In this document: positions 33,598-45,719 of the stretch, piece after piece
Position numbering within the stretch: the stretch's first letter is position 1
Layout of the letters: the number at the start of each line of letters is the position of its first letter
Assembly (NCBI GenBank): GCA_021186555.1
Contig: JAJKFL010000011.1
Location: 2,407,501 to 2,471,500, forward strand
Direction of reading: 5' to 3'
Origin: Reticulitermes speratus
Lineage: Eukaryota > Arthropoda > Insecta > Blattodea > Rhinotermitidae
DNA length: 64,000 nt
The notes under the pieces: model-generated
The model's input: the letters and a program-made list of their open reading frames with translations, nothing else
The model's database searches: none
Told to the model about the DNA's origin: nothing
Made by a program: the position numbers and the translations under genes

Positions 33598-34748
33598 GTG
33601 TATAACCAGAGCTTTGTTAGTATATCTTAATATCTTCTTATAAGCTACCTTTCTCCATTTCCTAGCTTCTAATCAGTTCAGCAATGTATATTTCACAACC
33701 TCTTTCCCTAAATATTACGTCATATTCCTTTGAATATTTTCTTTTTAATCCTTCTCAATGCTATCCCACTTCTATCTTTCCTACCGCAGCGTTGTACACA
33801 AGATCGTGTACCCCGTATAAACTTCATGTCTCCATACAATGCTGACGAACTATTTGCAGAAATATTTGCTAGAATATTCAGTGTAACAAATTATTATGTG
33901 TATTATAAAATTCTGACATCCAGAATTCTTGCAAAGGCACCAATCGCCAAGTCACGCGGTCGGACTTAGTGTGACGTAACATTGTGGCTTTTTTCGCGCA
34001 ACCATTGTTGCACTAGAAGCACAAAAAATGCATTCTGTGTGTATTGTTGAGCTACGTGTCACTGTCAGCAACCTCGCATAAAAATGTTTTTATGGCGAAT
34101 TCACGTCGCCGGCAATAATAACACGTGTTTGTTTCTGCATGTTAAGTGCCCGATATTTTTGTCAGATTTGAACAAAATTTGGAATTTCTAGACAGATTTT
34201 TATAAAAGTCCCTAATACGAAATTTCACGGAAATCCGTCCACTGGAAGCCGCGCTGATACAGACGGAGAGGCATGAATAACCTAAGAGGCGCTTTTCGCT
34301 ACTATGCGAAAGCGTGTAAAAATAGCCCGACAAATATCCGTGAATACAAATTTTCAAGTTTTCTCGTTGATTATTCATCACATGATGGCATACGTCTGGA
34401 TTTCTGTACCATGTGGTGGCTAAATGTTTCGACGTTCCCAGGGAACATATTGCCTCCATCTTCAGAGTGACTGAATCGAGTCAAGTGAAGGCAGAACCTG
34501 GGTATAATTATCGGAGAAAATATGCGTAATTGAAATCAATAATGTATATTTCTTTTTTGTTGAAAAACCTTTTGTTCCAATTTATAGTTAAGTTCCCTGT
34601 AACCATTGTCCTGTATTTCTGCTTCTGACTGATATATCCAATTTATTGTACAGCAGGCTTTATAATTCCTTAACCCTTTAAAGCCCAGTGGTCTCTATAT
34701 GTACCGCCATGTTTAACATTAAAAATTTCTACGTTCTGCCCACACAGT
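33598..34748. other. Non-coding stretch with repeat scraps
   Basis: 34165-34262 resembles the dispersed 'GAAATCCGTCCACTGGAAG' repeat also seen near 18370 and 61490. 34411-34470 has the foldback-family-like TTTCGACGTTCCCAGGGAAC followed by CCATCTTCAGAG (single arm). No gene is supported. Confidence 0.45.
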
Positions 34749-36573
34749 GTATTTATGTGTTTTGTGTGGATCTGAGAACAAACAGCGATTATTTCACGGT
34801 ACAGCATTAAATGACTGGTTTGTATAACTGAGACGGAATGTGTTTACTGCGCGGTACGGACTGTATTTATGTGTTTTGTGTGGATCTCAGAACAAACAGC
34901 GATTATTTCACTGTACAACATTAACTGACTGGTTTGTATAACTGAGAAGGAGTGTGTTTACTGCGCGGTACGGACTGTATTTATGTGTTTTGTGTGGATC
35001 TGAGAACAAACAGCGATTATTTCACTGTACAACATTAACTGACTGGTTTGTATAACTGAGACGGAGTGTGTTTACTGCGCGGTACGGACTGTATTTATGT
35101 GTTTTGTGTGGATCTCAGAACAAACAGCGATTATTTCACTGTACAACATTAACTGACTGGTTTGTATAACTGAGACGGAGTGTGTTTACTGCGCGGGTAC
35201 GGACTGTATTTATGTGTTTTGTGTGGATCTCAGAACAAACAGCGATTATTTCACTGTACAGCATTAACTGACTGGTTTGTATAACTGAGACGGAGTGTGT
35301 TTACTGGCGGTACGGACTGTATTTATGTGTTTTGTGTGAATCTCAGAACAAACAGCGATTATTTCACTGTACAGCATTAACTGACTGGTTTGTATAACTG
35401 AGACGGAGTATGTTTACTGCGCGGTACGGACTGTATTTATGTGTTTTGTGTGGATCTCAGAACAAACAGCGATTATTTCACTGTACAGCATTAACTGACT
35501 GGTTTGTATAACTGAGACGGAGTGTGTTTACTGCGCGGTACGGACTGTATTTATGTGTTTTGTGTGGATCTGAGAACAAACAGCGATTATTTCACTGTAC
35601 AACATTAACTGACTGGTTTGTATAACTGAGACGGAGTGTGTTTACTGCGCGGTACGGACTGTATTTATGTGTTTTGTGTGGATCTGAGAACAAACAGCGA
35701 TTATTTCACTGTACAACATTAACTGACTGGTTTGTATAACTGAGACGGAGTGTGTTTACTGCGCGGTACGGACTGTATTTATGTGTTTTGTGTGGATCTG
35801 AGAACAAACAGCGATTATTTCACTGTACAACATTAACTGACTGGTTTGTATAACTGAGACGGAGTGTGTTTACTGCGCGGTACGGACTGTATTTATGTGT
35901 TTTGTGTGGATCTGAGAACAAACAGCGATTATTTCACTGTACAACATTAACTGACTGGTTTGTATAACTGAGACGGAGTGTGTTTACTGCGCGGTACGGA
36001 CTGTATTTATGTGTTTTGTGTGGATCTGAGAACAAACAGCGATTATTTCACTGTACAACATTAACTGACTGGTTTGTATAACTGAGACGGAGTGTGTTTA
36101 CTGCGCGGTACGGACTGTATTTATGTGTTTTGTGTGGATCTGAGAACAAACAGCGATTATTTCACTGTACAACATTAACTGACTGGTTTGTATAACTGAG
36201 ACGGAGTGTGTTTACTGCGCGGTACGGACTGTATTTATGTGTTTTGTGTGGATCTGAGAACAAACAGCGATTATTTCACTGTACAACATTAACTGACTGG
36301 TTTGTATAACTGAGACGGAGTGTGTTTTACTGCGCGGTACGGACTGTATTTATGTGTTTTGTGTGGATCTGAGAACAAACAGCGATTATTTCACTGTACA
36401 ACATTAACTGACTGGTTTGTATAACTGAGACGGAGTGTGTTTACTGCGCGGTACGGACTGTATTTATGTGTTTTGTGTGGATCTCAGAACAAAGAGAGAT
36501 TAGTTCCCTGTACGACATTAAGTTATTGGTTTTTGCAACCGAGGCGGGGTGTGTTTACTGCGCGGTACGGACT
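34749..36573. repeat. 114-bp minisatellite, 16 copies
   Basis: The unit starts GTATTTATGTGTTTTGTGTG and ends GCGCGGTACGGACT, 114 bp. Early units carry CTCAGAAC and ACAGCATT, later units CTGAGAAC and ACAACATT, and the last unit is clearly diverged. A stretch at 45358-45548 looks like a diverged, unamplified relative, so the array may lie in a dispersed repeat. Confidence 0.96.
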
Positions 36574-37327
36574 GGATCCTTAAATACTGTTAGGTTGGTA
36601 TTAGTCTTTAAACGGTTAAATACCTTACATTTTATTAAGCTGACCAGGTCGCTGCCGGAGCATACAGTTGGCACTGACTGACACCGGAGACCTCACGTGT
36701 TTGTGTCAGCATGAATTACTGACTTACACGAGGTGCTATTCCTATGACCTCCACAATAATTTATAAGCTTCGTTATTAGTGTGGTTATTTAGCAAGACAA
36801 AGCGATAATTACAAATAGTCTTTTAGTGATGTCACTGTGTCGTAAACACGAGTTTACATAACCCGGGCCTCCGAGGTGAAGGGCCGGCGACTAACCGCCT
36901 GAGCCATGGCACGGCCAGATCTGCATCTTACAGATACTGATGGAGGTTTGTTGCTATATTGGCCTGAAACTGATGTAAAGTTAAATTATGCAATTATATA
37001 CGAATGTAATATATCAAATCATGTGTTTTTGAGGTAGCACTTATAATGGGGTAAAAAACTGCAGGTTTCAGCTCTTCAGTGATGATTATTGGCAAATGAG
37101 AAATAGTGTAGAAGGCTTCTAAAGACGGTAAGGTCTGTAATCGAAACTCTTTTAGGTGTGATAAGCGGTCTACCTGTTTATTTGTCTAGTCAAGCATCAC
37201 AACTGGATGTCTCACCCCTACAGTAACACGCATTTGACATTTCTACGTTTCATTCAAACATGAACATGACAAACACAACTGACTTGAATGCCTTCATTAC
37301 CTGTGACGAACTCTGAGAGCATGAAGA
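36574..37327. other. Non-coding stretch with SINE B fragment
   Basis: 36858-36918 (minus) is a SINE family B head only: GGCCGTGCCATGGCTCAGGC, then GGCCCGGGTTAT where the B-box is lost. The rest is unremarkable. Confidence 0.6.
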
Positions 37328-38655
37328 GTTTTGCCTTTGTTGTTGGAGAGTAGCGAGTTAGTTCTTGAGTCAGTCTGTTTTGCCTGTGTTGTTGGAGAGC
37401 AGCGAGTTAATTCTTGAGTCAGTCTGTGTTTTGCCTGTGTTGTTGGAGAGCAGCGAGTTAGTTCTTGAGTCAGTCTGTGTTTTGCCTGTGTTGTTGGAGA
37501 GCAGCGAGTTAATTCTTGAGTCAGTCTGTGTTTTGCCTGAGTTGTTGGAGAGCAGCGAGTTAGTTCTTGAGTCAGTCTGTGTTTTACCTGTGTTGTTGGA
37601 GAGCAGCGAGTTAGTTCTTGAGTCAGTCTGTGTTTTGCCTGTGTTGTTGGAGAGCAGCGAGTTAATTCTTGAGTCAGTCTGTGTTTTGCATGTGTTGTTG
37701 GAGAGCAGCGAGTTAATTCTTGAGTCAGTCTGTGTTTTGCCTGTGTTGTTGGATAGCAGCGAGTTAGTTCTTGAGTCAGTCTGTGTTTTGCCTGTGTTGT
37801 TGGAGAGCAGCGAGTTAGTTCTTGAGTCAGTCTGTGTTTTGCCTGTGTTGTTGGAGAGCAGCGAGTCAGTTCTTGAGTCAGTCTGTGTTTTGCCTGTGTT
37901 GTTGGAGAGCAGCGAGTTAATTCTTGAGTCAGTCTGTGTTTTGCCTGTGTTGTTGGAGAGCAGCGAGTTAGTTCTTGAGTCAGTCTGTGTTTTGCCTGTG
38001 TTGTTGGAGAGCAGCGAGTTAGTTCTTGAGTCAGTCTGTGTTTTGCCTGTGTTGTTGGAGAGCAGCGAGTTAGTTCTTGAGTCAGTCTGTGTTTTGCCTG
38101 TGTTGTTGGAGAGCAGCGAGTTAATTCTTGAGTCAGTCTGTGTTTTGCATGTGTTGTTGGAGAGCAGCGAGTTAATTCTTGAGTCAGTCTGTGTTTTGCC
38201 TGTGTTGTTGGATAGCAGCGAGTTAGTTCTTGAGTCAGTCTGTGTTTTGCCTGTGTTGTTGGAGAGCAGCGAGTTAGTTCTTGAGTCAGTCTGTGTTTTG
38301 CCTGTGTTGTTGGAGAGCAGCGAGTTAGTTCTTGAGTCAGTCTGTGTTTTGCCTGTGTTTTTGGAGAGCAGCGAGTTAGTTCTTGGAGTCAGTCTGTGTT
38401 TTGCCTATGTTGTTGGAGAGCAGCGAGTTAATTCTTGAGTCAGTCTGTGTTTTGCCTGTGTTGTTGGAGAGCAGCGAGTTAATTCTTGAGTCAGTCTGTG
38501 TTTTGCCTGTGTTGTTGGAGAGCAGCGAGTTAATTCTTGAGTCAGTCTGTGTTTGCCTGTGTTGTTGGAGAGCAGCGAGTTAATTCTTGAGTCAGTCTGT
38601 GTTTTGCCTGTGTTGTTGGAGAGCAGCGAGTTAGTTCTTGAGTCAGTCTGTGTTT
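37328..38655. repeat. 51-bp minisatellite, about 26 copies
   Basis: The unit includes TTGCCTGTGTTGTTGGAGAG and CAGCGAGTTAGTTCTTGAGT, 51 bp (17 codons, hence a 357-codon by-product frame). Two rare variants, TTTTGCATGTG (37690 and 38149) followed by GGATAGCAG (37750 and 38209), recur at exactly 459 bp, so a nine-unit block was duplicated. Two 1-bp changes near 38384 and 38550 break the frame. Confidence 0.97.
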
Positions 38656-39239
38656 CCCGCACCGGTGTTTGCGGTTGTCAGAATTATCGCCGCTTTTCAT
38701 AACCGAGCGCTACTTTCTCTACGGCCGTTACGTTCCCACGACTGGAGCATTCTCAGCAAGTATTCGCTATCATTGAGAAAAAATTACTTGTGTGAGACGT
38801 TAACCCACATATGTCGTAGTGGTGCGGCTAGGAGCGCAAACTTTCACCGCACATGCGCACAATTTCACAGATCGTTCGTGAAATCAATGATGCATTACAA
38901 TTAACTGGGTTTATATGGAATATTTTGTCTTGCAGGAATAGTTCTATGTTTATTTCCTGTAAACCATAGATATGTGCCTTTTTGCGTCAAGTTGTATTTT
39001 AAAGTTATTTGTTGCCTGTGATTTATTTGACTTTGCAAAGTGTTGCCTAACCGTATCACGTATTAAGAGATCATTTGGAAGTGTTTTGTTGTACAACTTC
39101 CTGGGAATCGTACTATATGTAAATGGTAAGAGATGATGTTTAGAGGAAACTTGCTTCCTCTTTCGTCATGAAATTTATATTGTTCACACCGTGCATTGTC
39201 GATAACCAATTCACAAAATTATACCAAAAAATGCACAAC
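38656..39239. other. Non-coding stretch; outer arm of a foldback element
   Basis: 39186-39236 (CACACCGTGCATTGTCGATA ... AAAATGCAC) looks like the left end of a foldback-family element interrupted by the insertion at 39254-39430 and continuing to about 39520. The frame at 38638-38904 has no recognised domain. Confidence 0.5.
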
Positions 39240-39253
39240 AATGTTCCTTAGAT

Positions 39254-39430
39254 TAAATAAAGTTTCAGACCAACTGATGCACACTAAAACCACTTTTAAT
39301 GTAGCTTTATTATTGTTAAAATTATACAATTTTAACAACAATAAAGCTACAATAAAAGTGGTTTTAGTGTGCATCAGTTGGTCTGAAACTTTATTTAATA
39401 TGACGAAGATGCACGGTGTCAACAGTGTGA
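39254..39430. mobile_element. Short foldback retroposon, near-perfect hairpin, with TSD
   Basis: 39252-39399 is a near-perfect inverted repeat with arms of about 72 bp and a 4-bp centre (ATAC). The right end is GATGCACGGTGTCAACAGTG, the family terminus. The 14-bp TSD AATGTTCCTTAGAT is perfect (39240-39253, 39431-39444). The TSD lies inside another family member, whose hammerhead-like arm (CGAAACATGTAAG on the minus strand) follows at 39470-39512. Confidence 0.88.
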
Positions 39431-39444
39431 AATGTTCCTTAGAT

Positions 39445-40249
39445 AAAATATTACAATATCATTTTGAAAATTCTTACATGTTTCGATCCCCAAGAGATCA
39501 TCATCAGGGAATCAAATCAACTTACACCGCACAATAACAAATTATCAGACTTTGCATAGAGTAGAAAGATGTAAAAAAAAACTGGACAGTTAAAATGTAG
39601 GCAGTTCTTTGTATTATAGTTGTGTAACTGTGTTATCCTTCGTTAAGTACGTAGGCTGCCTCCAAGATACTGTATACATAGGATCCACTACACTTATACA
39701 AATAATAGCGGCCGAGACACTAAGCTGACCGCTCACCTACGTATAATGCCGAGGTTAGGAATGAGTGGAATTATACCTCCACTCTCCCAAATTCCGTCAT
39801 GGCGTGCATAGTGGCCGCTTTATCGGTTATTGAAAGATGTTGACACGGTATAAAACCCCACGGTTACTTGAAAATTGCTACCAGGGTGGCTTCTGTGGAA
39901 GCAAAGAGACTGCTCTCGTTGCACAAAAGTGACGTCGGAAATGACAGTTAGTCAAGTGACAAAGACCCGCTAAACAGAAACCAAACAGAAGTGAACTGAC
40001 AAAACACTTAGCCTAAATTTGCATTCGTTAGTCGGAACTGCCGTTGGCACCTGCAGCGACGTAAGACCGCGACAGCCAGAAACATTAGTGACTTGCCGCC
40101 CTTGTTCGGGTTTCCAAGTGCATTCATGGAGCCATTTGTTACATATCGAGACAAAATTTACGTATAAGTGGTAGGGGAGTCTGTTATATGACGCCGCATA
40201 GACTGGTAGAAATTACCAACTTTTCAGAATCATTGCTGTCTTAGTGTTC
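39445..40249. other. Non-coding stretch
   Basis: It begins with the rest of the interrupted foldback element (to about 39520). Nothing else recognised. Confidence 0.45.
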
Positions 40250-40871
40250 AGGTAAAGGTAAAGGTCACACTAGAACAGGCCATGAAGGCCCAGAGGAGGA
40301 GTAGAGGTATAGCTCTACTCTTTCTTTAACCTCGGCGCTAGATGGGGGTGGATGGTCAACGCCACGCCCCGGTCGCTTTACCCCCGGGAATGACCCGGTA
40401 CCCTTTGTGCAGGAGACTGGGTAGGCCCCAGGTAAAGGTAGATTTAAATTTGTCATTGTGCAAGTCATAAATTCATAGAGCGAGCGTGGAGATATAGGTC
40501 CACTCATTCTTAATGTCGTCGCTAGATGTCTGTGAATGGTCAGCTGCACACTCCGGCCACTTTGCCTCCGGGAAAGAATCCCGTTACCTATTAAGTAGGC
40601 TCTGTGCACGTCATAAATTCATAGAGCGAGCGTGGAGATATAGGTCCACTCATTCTTAATATCGTCGCTAGATGTCTGTGAATGGTCAGCTGCACGCCCC
40701 GGCCACTTTGCCTCTGGGAAAGAATCTCGTTACCTATTAAGTAGGCTCTGTAAGCCCCAGAGTCCCTGTGGACGACTTGGAGAAGAGAAAAATCTGATTC
40801 CTGTGCCGGGATTCGAACCCCGGACTGTCCAACCAGTACCCTAGTCACTATACCGACTACGCCATCTCTCC
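40250..40871 (-). mobile_element. SINE family A (tRNA-derived), composite with internal duplication
   Basis: Minus strand head GGAGAGATGGCGTAGTCGGT (A-box) and B-box GGGTTCGAATCCCGG at 40810-40826. The body has GACTCTGGGGCTTACAGAGC and GGCAAAGTGGCCGGGGCG. A 146-bp body segment is duplicated in tandem (anchors 40464 and 40610). A second partial copy (40250-40435) follows, each part ending in (TTTACC)n. The composite could be a tandem insertion or unequal exchange. Confidence 0.8.
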
Positions 40872-41378
40872 TTTTCCTGTCTTTTAAAGTGGATGACATG
40901 AAAAAAGAAGATTGCCCGGAAAAGTAGCCTTTTTGTACCAGGTGGCACGGTATCACATGCCAGAAGCCAGCTCTTCACAATCACCCATGTGATTCCCCAA
41001 ACCTCATCCTCCATATCAGACTTGTATTCTGAAGCTTCTTCGGCATTAACACGTGTCTGTAATTATATAACAAAGTAGCTTTTTTTTTTAAGAATATAAC
41101 TCTGCTCTAAAAGTGTGTAGGTGTATTTGGATACATACTTACTTACAAACAAAGTCTCATCTGTCACCGCACCGAGCACAGCAACATTATCGCATAGAAA
41201 GCCTGTATGCGCCGGGATATCCCTTGACAGCCTCCGTGCTCGGCGACACGATAAAACGGACAGCATTAAATTACACTCAAGTAATAAAGTTTATTAAGGC
41301 TGACTGTCGGGAAAATCAACTATTCTGATTAAAAATGTGTTATAAGTACAAAGTCATTCCTGTACGTGTGTCTATATA
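40872..41378. other. Non-coding stretch
   Basis: 41163-41252 has an inverted repeat (TGTCACCGCACCGAGCACA versus TGCTCGGCGACAC) next to CGATAAAACGGACA, partly like 19080-19115, so it is probably a dispersed repeat. Confidence 0.4.
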
Positions 41379-41455
41379 CAGGGTATACATAAAAGAATGG
41401 TGCGGTTTCAATGGTGAATAAAGGGAAACCGCACCATTCTCTTGTGTATACCCTG
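41379..41455. mobile_element. 77-bp palindromic MITE
   Basis: CAGGGTATACATAAAAGAAT start and complementary end, TA on both sides. The loop region (AATGGTGAATAAAG) is more diverged than in the other copies. Confidence 0.9.
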
Positions 41456-41775
41456 TATATGTGACGACTTGTGGCAGACTTCATGTTCTCACCTCGGTGT
41501 CCTAACATCGCCCCTAAGACAATGTGGGCTTTATGGTGGCTAAAATCACACCATTACACGTTTTTCTCCGAATTCTTTGGATGGACCGTGTCATTCGTCA
41601 TTCCGTAAATGCCCCATGTGTCTGTCTGTCTGTCTGTTGTGCGATAGGCCCTACCTGCCCGCATGGTGTCACAATGTCAGTCTTCGTTTGGGTTTGACCT
41701 GTCATCCGGCACTCGGATGTGCTCAGAATAAAAAGTTAAATTACTAATTGCACATGTAACCATAAATATTTGGAA

Positions 41776-42034
41776 TCTGCGCTCTTCTGGGATATTACGC
41801 GGCGTAGTGTGGCAATTGTTTACCGACGTTTCCGGACAACGTATCGGTCCCATCTTCACGGGTCAAGAGTCCGTGGTAATTGTTTACCGACGTTTCGGGA
41901 CAACGTATCGGTCCCATCTTCACGGGTCAAGAGTGTCGGACTCTTGACCCGTGAAGGTGGGACCGATACGTTGTTCCGAAACGTCGGTAAACAATTACCA
42001 CACGACGACGCGTAATATCCCAGAAGAGCGCAGA
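41776..42034. mobile_element. Second foldback family, arms with CGAAACGTCGG motif
   Basis: The outer inverted arms TCTGCGCTCTTCTGGGATAT and its complement enclose CAATTGTTTACCGACGTTTC and its complement. The left arm holds a tandem duplication of about 62 bp. The arm motif GTGAAG.TGGGAC...GTCCCGAAACGTCGG resembles the hammerhead-like motif of the other family but lacks the first core C. The same family is interrupted by a SINE at 62205-62656. Confidence 0.72.
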
Positions 42035-42079
42035 TCTCATCAACATCGCGACGGAAGCTTGACATCAAAATAACTGTTT

Positions 42080-42640
42080 GTTATTTTGTAAAGCTGCTCC
42101 TACATGTTTCGGCCCCTATAGGCCTTTTTCAGGGAGGTAATTTACAAAGGAAAGTATTTTTAATAAATGATGTCTGACATATGGAGTTAAAACACAATGG
42201 TATTAATTAAAATATTGCTGAAAATGTATAGAATGTAGATTAATTACAGGTGTTTAACATTTCTTTATAATTTTATGTTTAGTTGCAGACAAACATCTGT
42301 GCCATTACTGCCATCTTCAGTCTAAGGCAGTTATATCCTGTCTTTTGTGTTGATGTTGATAGTACAGGGCATACACAAAAGAATGGTGCGGTTTTAATAG
42401 TGAACACTATTAAAACCGCACCATTCTTTTGTGTATGCCCTGTACAGCCGACCACTCAGTAATTGAGCTATATCTTACACATTTTTAGCAATATTTTAAT
42501 TGATAACTCTGTGTTTCAATTTAATATATTCACATCTTAGACAGCATTTATTATAAATGTATTCCTTTGTAAATTATCTCCCTGAGGATGGCCTTTAGTG
42601 GCCGAAACATTTAGGAAGAGCATCACAAAATAAATATTTA
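42080..42640. mobile_element. Foldback retroposon hosting a palindromic MITE
   Basis: The inverted arms (TATTTTGTAAAGCTGCTCCT, CATGTTTCGGCCCCTATAGG and the right-hand CTGAGGATGGCC...GGCCGAAACATTTAGG) bracket a non-coding middle. The MITE at 42365-42442 is inserted in that middle. TSDs were not resolved. Confidence 0.7.
42365..42442. mobile_element. 78-bp perfect palindromic MITE
   Basis: 38-bp arms are exact complements around a 2-bp centre. Ends CAGGGCATACAC/GTGTATGCCCTG lie between TA dinucleotides. This is the cleanest copy of the family. Confidence 0.95.
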
Positions 42641-42685
42641 TGGCTGCATGTGCAATTAGTTGGATTATAGACTGTATAGTCAGTC

Positions 42686-42942
42686 CACTGCCGATCTCAG
42701 AGGCCGCACGGTCTAAGGCGTGGGTCTGCGGTCGTTCACTTGTTGGGATTGTGGGTTCGAATCCTGCCGGGAGCGTGGATGTCTTGTGAGTGTTGTGTCT
42801 TGTTATGTCTCTGTAGCGGGCTGATCGCTCGTCCAGAGAAGTCCTACCATGTATGGTGTGTCTAACTGATTGTGATCGTGAAGCCTGGATAATGAGGAGG
42901 CCTGGTTCACTAGGGTCTGTGGCGCCATGAAAAAAAGTCTAT
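42686..42942 (+). mobile_element. SINE family C (tRNA-derived)
   Basis: Head GCCGATCTCAGAGGCCGCAC with GTCTAAGGCGTGGGTCTGCG, B-box GGGTTCGAATCCTGC, body GTGAGTGTTGTGTCTTGTTA and CGTCCAGAGAAGTCCTACC, end GCGCCATGAAAAAAAG. No clear TSD, so it is older than the copies at 22574 and 62250. Confidence 0.88.
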
Positions 42943-43139
42943 TGCTCGGAATATGGGTAACGTTAATGGAAATAATTCGCTTGTCTCCAAGCGAACTGTG
43001 TCCTTCAGATCTTGCAGATCTGCTTTTCCAGTGCATGCCACATCCCCAACCTATCTCATCCTGCTTATTGGGTCACCCTATTGTGATGTTTTTCTATAAG
43101 GAACTACATGATACTTGGTGTTTCTTGATGCAGTGCGCT

Positions 43140-43532
43140 TATGTCACCGCAACTGTGTGACTATTACCGCGATTATGTCACCGCAACTGTGTGACTATTA
43201 CCGCGTTATGTCACCGCAACTGTGTGACTATCTTATCACGCGACTTATAGTCACCGCAACTGTGTGACTATTACCGCGATTATGTCACCGCAACTGTGTG
43301 ACTATTACCGCGATTATGTCACCGCAACTGTGTGACTATTACCGCGATTATGTCACCGCAACTGTGTGACTATTACCGCGATTATGTCACCGCAACTGTG
43401 TGACTATTACCGCGATTATGTCACTTACCGCAAGCCCCTGTGTGACTATTACGCGATATGTCACCGCAACTGTGTGACTATTACCGCGATTATGTCACCG
43501 AACTGTGTGACTATTACCGCGATTATGTCACT
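43140..43532. repeat. 34-bp minisatellite, about 11-12 copies
   Basis: Unit TATGTCACCGCAACTGTGTG plus ACTATTACCGCGAT. Several copies have indels or foreign insertions (43228-43250, 43421-43457), unlike the cleaner arrays nearby. Confidence 0.94.
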
Positions 43533-43976
43533 CCAAAGGTTTGTTATTATGTACACTGCAATTTATCATTTTGCCAGTATATTGAGCCAGTCGAACCCTG
43601 GATATCCATCTCGTAGACTATTGTTATAATCTTTCTGTTCATATCTTCACACCCACGCATACATCTCCCAAATAATATCTTCTCGTGAACTTTACGCCGC
43701 AAGACGTCTGTGCCTTTCTGATCTCCGCATGCATGAATGCAGCATCCTTAGATGATAGTACAAATTATGAGGCTTCTCATTACGCAGTTCGTTCGGCATT
43801 CATAAGGGTGAATAATGTGTGTGTGTGTGTGTACTGTACGTGTGTTTGTGTGTAGGGGTGTACAGTCAATTTGTACATTATTGTTTTGGCATTTCGTATA
43901 ATTTAGAATATTATCATCATTTTGAAATAATCGACTTATATGTGTATTTGTACTTCCACTTTATCTCGTAATTGTA
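43533..43976. other. Non-coding stretch with (GT)n
   Basis: A short (GT)n run at about 43815-43832. Nothing else. Confidence 0.45.
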
Positions 43977-44508
43977 GAAATACTGAGTACACTCGATAAT
44001 GAGTACACTCGATACTGAGTACATTCGATACTGAGTACACTCGATACTGAGTACATTCGATACTGAGTACAGTCGATACTGAGTACAGTCGATACCCTCG
44101 ATTACTGAAGTACACTCGATACTGAGTACAGTCGATACTGAGTACAGTCGATACTGAGTACACTCGATACTGAGTACATTCGATACTGAGTACATTCGAT
44201 ACTGAGTACAGTCGATACTGAGTACAGTCGATACTGAGTACACTCGATACTGAGTACAGTCGATACTGAGTACATTCGATACTGAGTACACTCGATACTG
44301 AGTACATTCGATACTGAGTACACTCGATACTGAGTACATGCGATACTGAGTTCAGTCGATACTGAGTACACTCGATACTGAGTGCACTCGATACTGAGTA
44401 CATTCGATAATTGAGTACTGTCGATACTGAGTACACTCGATACTGAGTACAGTCGATACTGAGTACACTCGATACTGAGTACACTCGATACTGAGTACAT
44501 TCGATAAC
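43977..44508. repeat. 16-bp minisatellite, about 33 copies
   Basis: Unit ACTGAGTACANTCGAT, where N is C, T or G in an irregular order. The third variable base and a few indels (44095-44112, 44408) disturb the phase. Minus-strand frames are by-products. Confidence 0.96.
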
Positions 44509-45719
44509 CGGATTCTGTTATATAACGACAGAACTACATATCAGGTACTTGTTAGTTTCGGAAGTCTAGTCAGTTTTTACGTTTCAGATAAAAATGTAGT
44601 TTCCAACTACGAACATAAAGTCAGCTTGATAGTAGAGCTTAATCGTCAGCACAAATGTCGCTAGCCCCATTCTTATCCTCATTCTTGTAATTAAAATAGA
44701 GAAACTGCTTTACCTCCCCTTTCGATGCTGACAACAAAAACGGAAGACTCCTCCAATGCGCAGTAGTTCCCACAGGGAAGGCAACCTATTTGTCTGCTTC
44801 CAGGAAACAGCGCTCTCTGTGTGTGTATTGCTCATTACGTCGACTTTGAACGCTGCTACAAAAACGCTACCTCACTTACATGTAAAAATTGTACCTACAC
44901 AAAACACACCTAGAATAAACGAGATTCTAAAGCTTAGAATTAACTTGTGTTAACAAAATATTTATTCTTTTTATGTTACTTGTTCAAATATTCGTCTTAA
45001 CAATATTATCTGTTTGGAGTATCTGGAGACATGGAAATTACATACGCATAGGGCACGCGTACAGTGGCGCCTCTATTGTCAGTTGTTGAATTAGGAGGAG
45101 CTTTGAATTGAATTGTAGGAATGTTTGTGTCATTACTTGGTTATAGAGCTCATGATACCTGACCAAAATACACAGCAACCCTATCTAAAGTAAGAAATGT
45201 ATTTTGAGGAAAGGGTTATATCCCGTGACAATGGGGCTGGTATCACATCCCGTATGCTAACAGACAATATTAATTTTCATCTGTTTTGTTATGCTACGTG
45301 TCACGTCCTTGGTTCAGAGCCTGGTGGTTTTCTGTGAAGCACGTCTTCCTGGTACAATTAACCCTTTAAATTACAGCGCACCACGTGCTATAACAGCTTA
45401 AATCCCTACGTGCTATCCACAGAACGTACATATTTGTATCCTGTATTGCTCGGTGTTAAGACCGTTCTTGTACGAAATATTAGTTAGTCTTTGTATTGGA
45501 GACGGAGTTTGTTCTCTGTGAGGTGGGAACTGATTTTTTGTGTGTAATTTAGACGAATCTCAGTCTTCAAAGTATTAGCGGTTTCTAATTTATGACATGG
45601 CGTATGGTTAGACATCCTGATTGCTAATTAAAAACGTCTGTTGATTGTTGAAAATCCTGAAAATAATATTTAAAAGATCTCGTTAATTTTGATAGATTTT
45701 AGGTTGTCACATGTAAGTG
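44509..45719. other. Non-coding stretch
   Basis: 45358-45548 shares short blocks (AACCCTTTAAA; GGAGACGGAGT; CTGATTTTTTGTGTG) with the 34680-34860 repeat flank and unit, suggesting a single diverged copy. No gene. Confidence 0.4.

Noticed and set aside
37365-38438. 357-codon leucine-rich repeat-like frame
   Set aside because: 51-bp minisatellite; the spacing does not match leucine-rich-repeat proteins and the frame breaks within the array.
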